Below, piece after piece: positions 56,223-64,000 of a DNA stretch of 64,000 nt. Source of the stretch: Macrothele yani. Lineage: Eukaryota > Arthropoda > Arachnida > Araneae > Macrothelidae. Where the stretch lies: assembly GCA_039090855.1 (NCBI GenBank), contig CM077024.1:68016594-68080593 (forward strand), in the 5' to 3' direction. A program made the position numbers and the translations under genes. How positions within the stretch are numbered: position 1 is the stretch's first letter; each line of letters begins with the position of its first letter. The notes beneath the pieces were generated by a model that ran no database searches, was not told the origin of the DNA, and was given only the letters and a program-made list of their open reading frames with translations.

Positions 56223-57548
56223 ACACACAACTGTAATCATATTTCGTATGTGGTAAATGATTCCGAGTTGTAACTTAAACTAAACGGATTTATCAGTTGA
56301 GAATTTTGAGATAGTATTACAATGTCTTCATGAAAATATCTTTCAGGTGCTTGCAGAAGAAAAAGAAGTAACGATATTCGACTTATGTTGCTATTTCATA
56401 AGGGGCCATTGAGAAGTTCATAACAAGTTCCAAAAAAAAAAAATGTTCCCGTCTATGAACAGGGTAACTCTCTTGATGCTGAACTCAAGGTAGAAGATCA
56501 TTTTAGTAACAAACTGTTATGTATAAGCTCTTCCCAGACTCAAGAAAGGGGCAACATAGAGCCTGGAGATGCGTTTTGCAATAGTTCTCCGTTCACAGAA
56601 AATGTAAACACAACAGATTCATAATGTCAATCCTTGCAAAAGTGCAAGTTTGCCACCACGTCGTGAATTCAGTAGTCCAAGTATTGAAAACCTACATAGT
56701 AGTAATAATGATGACCAGTCAAAATGTAAACTTGTATTTCCTGTTGATGTCGGTTTGTGGCCTAATTTTATTACAAACGAGTTTCGTGAGCATTTCATTT
56801 GTAACAGACCAAGTCAGAATATTGGCCAAATTTCAAGTTCAAAACGTGTTATTTTGAAAAGAGAACGCATGCTCACAGAACAAAACTTTTATCGCAAGAA
56901 GAAAAATAATGAGTTGGTGAAAAGAGAGTGATTAGTATATTCTCCAGCTAAACTTGCACTTTTTTGTTATGTGTGTAAACTGTTCCAGTGATCAAGCTTT
57001 ATGTAAAGATGGATGATCAGTCAAATGTCTACTGGAAAAATACCGCAAAGAGACTTCAAGAACATGAAAACTCCATCATTCATAGAAATTTGTTGCTCTG
57101 TCTGTCACAGAGGGTTACACTCTCTTCACGTGTGGATAATTTGCTAATTGAGGAATATCAGCAGGAGTGTCATTATTGGAGGAAAGTTTTGACTAGAGTT
57201 GTGGCTGTAATAAAATCTCTTGCTTTACGTGGACTTGCTTTGTTTGGGGAAAATGAAACACTCCATTCCCTACAGAACGGTAATTTCCTTGGAACTTTGG
57301 AGCTGGTAAGCATTTTCGATCCATTCTTGGCAGACCATTTAGTAAAATATGGAAATATTGGCACTGGTAATGCAAATTACCTATCTTCTACTACTGTGAC
57401 TAAATTAATTCAAATTAAGGCACAAAAAGTATTGCAGAAATTCCGAAATCCAGATATTTTGGTTTAATTGTGGATTCTACTCCTGAAGTTGCATATGTAG
57501 ACCAGTTGGCAGTAGCTGTACGTTATGTGAATAAAAACGGAGATCCTT

Positions 57549-57692
57549 GAGTAAATAAATCCATCGCTCTTTTCACGTAAAGCAACGCCCAGCAACCGAA
57601 AAATTATTATTCGGCCGCCGTCAGGTAATCGAATCCCAAATCTCTCGATATCCAGCCGAGTGCGTTAGCCTTACACCATAGCGGCCAACAAT
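57549..57692 (-). repeat. tRNA-headed SINE, minus copy inside the hAT gene
   Basis: Reverse complement of the repeat at 58195-58345: on the minus strand GTTGGCCGCTATGGTGTAAG, GGATATCGAGAG, GGATTCGATTACC and a body CGGTTGCTGGGCGTTGCTTT, ending in TTTATTTACTCA. It breaks the hAT frame immediately after the NGDP codons. Confidence 0.82.
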
Positions 57693-57701
57693 TCACGGTG
57701 C

Positions 57702-58095
57702 TATGCTCTGCACTAATCCAAAGAAGGAAATAGCTTGTTGACAGCACTCAACTGCATGAATTCCAACTAAATTTAACGAGTGACCTGCGCATGGCACATA
57801 TTCAGCTAATGGGCGCAGCTCCTTTACCTTGGCCTGTAACCCTAAGTATTTGCCCGACATGTTGCTGGCATTGTCGTACGACTGTCCTCTGCCATTAATT
57901 ATATCTTTGTCGAGTTGTTTAAGTGAGGATGTCACAGCATGAATTAGATGAATGGAATTATGGCCATAGATTGACACACATTCCAAAAAACGCTCAACAG
58001 GATCTCCGTTGTGAGAATCATTTAATTACGTGGCGTCAGTTCAGTAAATAAATCCATCGCTCTTTCCACGTAAAGCAACGCACAGCAACCGAAAA
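57702..58095 (-). repeat. Inverted duplication of hAT core, arm 1
   Basis: 394 nt, the inverse of 58290-58683 at roughly 97-98%. It carries the same ECVSIYGHNSIHLIH..VECCQQAISFFGLV coding stretch on the minus strand (open 57693-57986) plus the upstream GATTCTCACAACGGAGATCC and part of the SINE body. Confidence 0.93.
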
Positions 58096-58206
58096 CTTGT
58101 TTTTTCCCACCAGATGGAGACGTCTCAGTAGGTGAGCCCATCTTACGAATTTATGATGTCAGAAGGTGACTGAAAAAGAAAAACACACATAGCGCAGTGA
58201 ATTGTT

Positions 58207-58280
58207 GGCCGCTGTGGTGTAAGGTTAACGCGCTCGGCTGGATATCGAGAGATTCGGGATTCGATTCCCCGACGGCGGCC
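58207..58280 (+). repeat. tRNA-like head (74 nt) of a SINE
   Basis: Can be folded as a cloverleaf: acceptor GGCCGCT with GGCGGCC, an anticodon arm CTCGG-CTGGATA-TCGAG with GGA in the anticodon position, and a T arm around GGATTCGATTCCC. One T-stem mismatch, a weak D stem and two extra nucleotides before the acceptor strand argue against a working tRNA. It continues into a family body (CGGTTGCTGTGCGTTGCTTT) also present at 57549-57692. Confidence 0.78.
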
Positions 58281-58289
58281 GAATATAAT

Positions 58290-58683
58290 TTTTCGGTTGC
58301 TGTGCGTTGCTTTACGTGGAAAGAGCGATGGATTTATTTACTGAACTGACGCCACGTAATTAAATGATTCTCACAACGGAGAACCTGTTGAGCGTTTTTT
58401 GGAATGTGTGTCAATCTATGGCCATAATTCCATTCATCTAATTCATACTGTGACATCCTCGCTTAAACAAGTCGACAAAGATATAATTAATGGCAGAGGA
58501 CAGTCGTACGACAATGCCAGCAACATGTCGGGCAAATACTTAGGGTTACAGGCCAAGGTAAAGGAGCTGCGCCCATTAGCTGAATATGTGCCATGCGCAG
58601 GTCACTCGTTAAATTTAGTTGGAATTCATGCAGTTGAGTGCTGTCAACAAGCTATTTCCTTCTTTGGATTAGTGCAGAGCATA
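58290..58683 (+). repeat. Inverted duplication of hAT core, arm 2
   Basis: The counterpart of arm 1 on the same strand as the rest of the hAT gene; the spacer between arms is 194 nt. This arm is in register with the C-terminal part at 58960-59154. Confidence 0.93.
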
Positions 58684-59154
58684 TTTAAATTTTTTAAATT
58701 AAATATGATTATTTATTACATAGTGTCACTATGTCATATCTGATTCACTGATTCCAGAGCTTAAAAGGAGGAAACAAGCATATGTAACCATTAATGGTCG
58801 ACTTAGCTTTTTAATAATAAAAGATGCTTCTAAAGAAGTACTTCCAGAAGCAGCGAATTGCTTTCGAAAGATATATAGTGATGACATAGATGATGAATTT
58901 GAAGATGAAGTCTACCAGTTTTTTAATTTTTGCCAAAAGAAATGTGTCCTAAAGAAAAATTAAAATTCTTATGGGAAAAACAAACTATTCATACGTTTCC
59001 CAAGGTAGACATTGCCTTCCACATTATGTTAACAATGTCTATCTCGAACTGTACTACTGAGCGCTCATTTTCTGTTCCGAAAAGAGTGAAAAACAGGATG
59101 CGATCAACAATAGCCCAAGAAAAATTGACAGGGCTAAGTATTTTAACAATATAA

Positions 59155-59398
59155 TGTGACTTACATGCAAACTTGATTTTGATGCCGTAATCACTAGTTT
59201 CGCAGCTCAGAAAGCAAGAAAGCGACCTACATAATTGTGTGTGTCTCCACCCACTCCAACCCAAGCAAGCGCTGGGGCAGACCTTTACCTAATCTCCATT
59301 TTGACTGATCTATTAAGAGTGAAACCACTTTACAAGTGAAACATTTAATTGTATCCATCTGCCATTGATAGTAAACGAATATTTTTGTATTCAATATA
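59155..59398. other. Intron between hAT remnant and Tc1
   Basis: Nothing recognised; the TA preceding the Tc1 is at 59397-59398. Confidence 0.5.
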
Positions 59399-60807
59399 CA
59401 CTGCTGGCCACCCAAAATGCAACACCAAGAAGGACACGAGATAGCAAAGCCAGATTTTCTGAACACATAACAGCAGATACAAAGATGAAACGAATGAACT
59501 TACAGGCCCGTGCGACTTGCGGAACACGCAGACATCAATAGTTCGTTTGGCCCCCATGGCTGGAAATAACGGCCGCTACACGCCGCGGCATCGAACGAAA
59601 GAGGCTTTGGATGTGGGCTTGGGGTATGTCGGTCCAGGCTGCTTCCACACGTTGCCACAATTCATCAGGCGTAGCCGCGGGTGGTTCTTTCCGGGCCACT
59701 CGGTTGCCGATCAGCGACCAGACGTATTCGATGGGCGACGTATCAGGAGAACAGGCAGGCCACGGCAGCAGTGAAACCTGGTGGGCCATGAAGAATTGTT
59801 GCACGATGCGTGCCATGTGCGGGCGCGCATTGTCCTGTTGAAACGTGGCCGCTGGCAGGTCCTGCAAGTAAGGGAGGACTACAGGCTCCAAAACGCCGGA
59901 GATATAGCGGTGGCTGTTGACTGCTCCGACGATGCGTACCCGAGGGGTGCGGGTGTCATATCCAATTGCGCCCCAAACCATAACGCCAGGCAACGGACCG
60001 GTATGGCGATGCATAATGCAGGCGTCGTACAGTGTCTCGCCGCGGTGCCGCCACACGCGGATCTGACCATCGTGGTGTTGCAAGCAGAAGCGGGATTCGT
60101 CGGAGAAGACAATGCCGTTCCATTCCGTAGTCCAGGTGCGGCGTTCAACGGACCACTGCCGCCGCACTCGCCAGTGGTGTACCTTCAATGGTAATCGGAG
60201 CAATGGGCGCCGTGCGACAAGTCCCCGCTCCTGCAGACGATGTCAAACGGTACGTGCTGACATAGGTTGTTGCGCAACACACATTAATTCCTGCGCTAAC
60301 GTTCGTGATGTGGCAGTGCGAGCCGTCAATGCCCGCCGCACAACATGCCGGTCCTCTCGTTCGGTGGTGTGCCGCGGCTGCGGCAATCGCTCACGTCGGT
60401 CCAACCATCCCTCCTGCACCCACCGAATCCATACTCACCTCACTGTGGCTAGATGTCATCCCACACGAGCGTCGATGTCTCGGTACGATAAACCGCTGTC
60501 GCGAAAAGCCACTATTCGTCCTTTGTCGAACTCCGAAACGTGCTGGAATGACTGCCGTATTCTGCGACGAGGCATCAGGAAGCTTCCCACGCACAGGTCC
60601 CGCAGCACAACACACTTCCACTACTTACACCCCGCCTTCTGTGCACTCTTCTTATAGCGCTTTTCGTTGGCGTGCAGGGCGCACATGGTTTACATATGCC
60701 CTGCAATGCTAATCGTTTGCATGCCCTTTCGCGGGCGACGCATGCTGCGAATTTCAGGCCAATCGGATGCTTCCTTCTTGGTGTTGCATTTTGGGTGGCC
60801 AGCAGTG
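59399..60807 (-). mobile_element. Tc1-like transposon, family CACTGCTGGCC (copy 2)
   Basis: CACTGCTGGCCACCCAAAAT at 59399 and the exact inverse ATTTTGGGTGGCCAGCAGTG to 60807, flanked by TA. 1409 bp, 36 bp longer than copy 1 at 18008-19380. The ends are more alike here than in copy 1. Confidence 0.94.
59535..60203 (-). pseudogene. Tc1-like transposase catalytic half, open over 222 codons
   Basis: Same open length as the sister copy at 18145-18813. It shows GIVFSDESRFCLQHHDGQIR (first Asp), ATFQQDNARPHMARIVQQFF (second Asp, family form intact) and ACSPDTSPIEYVWSLIGNRV (final Glu), then SLFRSMPRRVAAVISSHGGQ. The N-terminal helix-turn-helix is expected at 60204-60570; pieces are there (an ERFV-like recognition helix region around 60480-60540) but a frame change separates them from the core. 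The catalytic domain is the best preserved Tc1 core in the window. Confidence 0.88.
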
Positions 60808-61162
60808 TATATAAGTAATTTTTTAGTTTAGTTGTGCAGGGCCAGTTTTTCGGAAAATTTCACGGAAAAGTATTTTTTCCCCAAAGTTGACCAAACGAGG
60901 AAGCGGAAATATTGATATTGATAAATGGAAACGACAATCACACTGCACTAGAACTAGCCAAGGAAGAAACGTCCACCATTTCTAGCGGAATTCAACTCTT
61001 TCTACTTTCGAAGGCTTTGTTGCATCGTTTCGAGGTTTGCCGGTTGCATTCCAGTTTTACTTAGCAGTGGAATTCAAAATGTTTCTTCGTGTTTCCCTTT
61101 TCCATGTTTATACGCGCTGTTCTATAACGAAGTAAATTTCTCCGTCATTTCTGTCCACGCCA
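60808..61162 (-). repeat. Probable body of the tRNA-headed repeat
   Basis: Sequence following the tRNA-like head on the minus strand. A block with CTTAGCAGTGGAATTC (61061-61076) recurs inverted at 61859-61874 (GAATTCCACTGCTAAG), suggesting a second, opposite copy of the body. Confidence 0.5.
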
Positions 61163-61226
61163 GGATTCGAACCCGAGGCCGCTTATTCCGGAACAAGTCG
61201 CTCTACCAACTGAGCTACGCAGGCGC
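61163..61226 (-). repeat. tRNA-like sequence with A and B boxes
   Basis: On the minus strand GCGCCTGCGTAGCTCAGTTGGTAGAGCG (D arm and A box) and GGTTCGAATCC (B box) are well formed. The anticodon stem CTTGT/ATAAG encloses only six nucleotides (TCCGGA), and the acceptor strands pair imperfectly. I read it as a SINE head rather than a functional tRNA. Confidence 0.65.
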
Positions 61227-61791
61227 TTATTCTGATTCCCATCTGCCTTTATGTCGTGTGCGTCCTGCTGGCAGTTACGTCACAGTTCCTATATCAGGGG
61301 CAGCTCGATAGGTGATTTTTTTTAAGGTCGGGGCTCTTTAATAGACTACTTGATGATGCTAGACACATTTCACTTGCTGAAGACCTGATATTTCCAATTG
61401 ACACAGGTAACTGGACATTCAGTTTCACATGGGTAAGTTTTTTTTTTACGTCCCCTCTTTCTTTTACCATTTTCCATTGTTTCTTTTTGCGAAAAAACAT
61501 ATTTCGGACTTACTGTTTACCTTAGGTTTAACGTTCCCGACTCTTAGCTTTCCTGACTTTTATTTTTTTCCCCAGACACCGTAAAATTATTCTCCCCCAA
61601 ATGCCTTACTTTAACAATATTTAACCATTATATTTATAAACGAGAACCTTGTTATCACCTGCCTTGGGAAATTACCCGGCACAGCATTTGTTTAGAAAAT
61701 AGCTGTTTGACTTAAGCCTTCGACCATAAAAAAATTAATAAAAAGACAACTATCGAGCTGCGCTTGATAGGAAGAGCGGGGATAAACATAA

Positions 61792-61835
61792 TTTCCTTGC
61801 CCCTTTTATTAGGGATAATAAAAGGGGCAAGGAAA
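61792..61835. repeat. 19-bp perfect hairpin
   Basis: TTTCCTTGCCCCTTTTATT, loop AGGGAT, exact inverse. Confidence 0.95.
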
Positions 61836-64000
61836 GGGGAAACACCAAGAAATATTTAGAATTCCACTGCTAAGTAAAATTAGAAAATTGTCAATTCGCC
61901 AACACACTGAGCAGCAGCTTAAAGTAGTACCTCTGCCCAAAAAACGAATGGGTCCTTTTTAAAGATATCAGGTATCGTCCTCCGACAACAGAGGAAAAAA
62001 TTAAACCAAAAACCCTGCATAGGTAAACGGAAACGAAACCATATATACGTCTTTCAAGAGACCGACTCGAAAAGTCGTATAAACGAAAATTAAGGCAAGC
62101 ATGCCAATTGATCTTCGGGACCTTGGCCGAACAACGTATAAATGGAAAAGACTTATAAATGAGAAACGTATAAACGGTTTTCCACTGTATATATATTTGG
62201 CGTGTGTGTATCATATCTTCTGCGCTATGTATTAATGAAAATTTTTGTTTTGATGGGCCCTGGTCATCTTAGTCGGGCCCTGGTTATTGTCATAAATTCG
62301 AATGTACCTGACAGCCATAAGTGGAAAAGTTTTGAAAAGGAAATCCTAAGAAGTCCGAGAAAAAAATTCATGACCCCTGCAGCTAAGGGAAAAAGAATTT
62401 TCCAGTTCGACGTCTAGATAATCAGATAATTTTCCTCATGCAAATATGAATTTAAGAAAGCTAAAATGACTTTTTCTTCGAACTACAGATATGTAGGAAT
62501 CATACCGATAATTTTGACCATGGAGTGACATGTCCGTTACAGAAAGCAATTTCTAATCCAATTTGAAAAGACAATATGGTTCTAAATAAAAATATAGAGT
62601 CTGGCTTTCTATTCAGAGAACGGGTAAACCAGAAATATCTGAAGAGCAGTAGCGTTTTTATTTTAAAACTTAAAGTTTTGGTAGGAAAAAATGAAATTTA
62701 AGTTTTAAAAAAGTGGCAATGCGAAGTTCACATGCGAAAGTGTAGTGAAAATGCGAAGTTCACACAAATTTTCACGCACGCTACTCAGTTTAAACTAAAG
62801 CGAAAAAAATATATAAAAATAGAATTCAGTTTGATTTTTCTTAATCAGTGTAGTACCGAGACACTGGAAGATCCACCATGTGAGCGCGTGGATGGCGACA
62901 CCACATCACACAGTCAACGGCACCGCACGTCACAAATAAAATAGCGTGTGGTTGGTTGTTACTTGTTGCGGAGGGCTCTGCCTCTTCATGCTGAAAGGTC
63001 TGATGTTTGACCTTGACTCATTTTCTTCATACACGTACTTCTGAGTTCTGAAAGAGTGGGAAACTATCTATTCTTGATGAATTATCTAAAACAGCACGTC
63101 GAACTGAATTACGTTTGAAGAAACTCAGGAAATAAATGTTCATACTGAAATGGGGGCATTGTTTATTTTTAACATTTAAAATTGCGTATACTGTGCATTA
63201 TTGGGGCGTGAATCAACTAAAACTTTTAACTAATCAATCAAAATTTGGTAGTCGATTAATCGCTTGATTAATCATCCCTTTAAATAAAATCGTCTGCAAC
63301 ACTATTTCTGGGGAAACATTTATTTTTTCGCTGAAGCCCCACAATCCAGCATCCTTTATACGCACTATTACTGAAAGTTACGGCTATCCAGGTAAAAAAG
63401 ATAGATATCGAATCGTCTTGTAGAGATATAATAAAAAATTTAATCTGGTTTTCAACGTGAGTTTTATCAAAGGAGGTATGTTAAATTCAAGTGAGAATTT
63501 CTGTTAGCTGGAGTTAAGTTTCTATACGAACAAAAGTTTTAAAACTTTCTGATAATTTAGGGAGCAGCTATCTGTAATGCAAACTTTTCAAATGAGCCTT
63601 ACTGAGGCGAAGACAAAAAATGCAAATACACTTTAGTGCCACCTATCTGGGAGAAGATGGATGTGCATAGGAAAATATAATTGTGGTCACAGCAATCGGA
63701 CGCACAAAATAATTTTAATAGGCTTTTCGTAAACGCAAATACAGAGCCAAATGAAAATATATTGGTACATCTCTAGATATGAAATTTTTGAATTCGAAAT
63801 GATATTGATCATAGTTAAAGGGAGCTGTTGTTAAAAGAATTTTTCCAGTAATTTTTTACGCGAGTCAAGGTATCGTCGAAAACAAATGCCTATTTTTCCC
63901 CATATGGTAAGAAAATTCTAAATCAGGATATATCCAGAAAGTGGCTTAAAATATTTTGTTCATGAACTTTGAGAAAGAATGCGAAAAATTCAATGCTGCA
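61836..64000. other. AT-rich intron, no gene identified
   Basis: No further TRPM exon, transposon end or RNA gene could be supported in the last 2.2 kb. A short direct repeat (AATGCGAAGTTCACA) occurs at about 62717 and 62750. Confidence 0.45.

Larger units (their letters stand above)
56480..59154 (+). pseudogene. hAT-type (ZMYM1-like/TTF zinc finger) transposase gene, rearranged
   Basis: Plus-strand segments in family order. 56735-56870: LWPNFITNEFREHFIC, the region before the TTF-type zinc finger. 56935-56990: a YSPAKLALFCYVCKLF segment in another frame (zinc-binding Cys pair). 57000-57470: the frame with FLGTLELVSIFDPFLADHLV and NANYLSSTTVTKLIQIKAQK. 57465-57548: IVDSTPEVAYVDQLAVAVRY, the start of the RNase H core. 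58399-58680: ECVSIYGHNSIHLIHTVTSS, GRGQSYDNASNMSGKYLGLQ, YVPCAGHSLNLV. 58960-59154: FPKVDIAFHIMLTMSISNCT, TERSF and a C-terminal hAT dimerisation pattern. Between 57549 and 58290 a SINE and an inverted duplication disrupt it, so it cannot be expressed intact. Confidence 0.87.

Noticed and set aside
61163..61226. Functional tRNA gene on the minus strand
   Set aside because: Anticodon loop has six nucleotides in the best fold and the acceptor stem is imperfect; more like a SINE head.

Overview
This is a stretch of an animal nuclear genome, most likely an arthropod. It lies inside one large, intron-rich gene on the minus strand that encodes a TRPM-type cation channel. Seven consecutive coding exons were found by matching translated segments to the TRPM family and fixing GT-AG splice sites. 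In gene order they are E1 52773-52870, E2 50262-50490, E3 45956-46147, E4 44791-44991, E5 39293-39421, E6 20232-20480 and E7 4755-4929. Their phases join without a stop, and they cover the last cytosolic homology region before the membrane, S1 to S5 and the start of the pore loop. The selectivity filter, S6, TRP helix and C-terminus must lie below position 1, and the N-terminus above 64000. The large insect-like introns, the WNPCD and GEVFADRID signatures and the repeat content point to an arthropod; I cannot name the species.

Everything else is intron packed with mobile elements. 1-4754: mariner remnant, SINE fragment, a Tc1 element with 69-nt inverted ends. 4930-20231 (E6-E7 intron): a Tc1, two inverted copies of a complex repeat (7153-11114 and 15043-17331), two RTE LINE fragments (one inside the left copy), a mariner split by the right copy, and a Tc1 with complete ends. 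20481-39292 (E5-E6 intron): SINEs, five Tc1-type elements, a broken THAP-domain gene, two RTE LINEs, an 89-bp perfect hairpin. 39422-44790: old LINE, Tc1 remnant, and a duplicated copy of the start of exon E3. 44992-52772: internally deleted mariner, a hAT element with an 8-bp target duplication, SINE, old Tc1. 52871-64000: hairpins, purine tract, SINE, a rearranged hAT/ZMYM1-like gene with a 394-nt inverted duplication, a Tc1 and a tRNA-headed repeat.

The strongest unusual signal is the complex repeat. It is built of ~154-bp monomers in a three-monomer higher-order pattern (~461 bp), and almost every monomer carries a sequence very close to the CTCF core (CCACCAGGGGGCG, CCGCTAGGGGGCG, CCGCCAGGGGGCG). 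Two such arrays face each other in inverted orientation inside a TRPM intron, so an architectural or insulator-like role is a testable idea. The second is the partial duplication of the exon E3 acceptor. All identifications are from reading the sequence; no database search was run.
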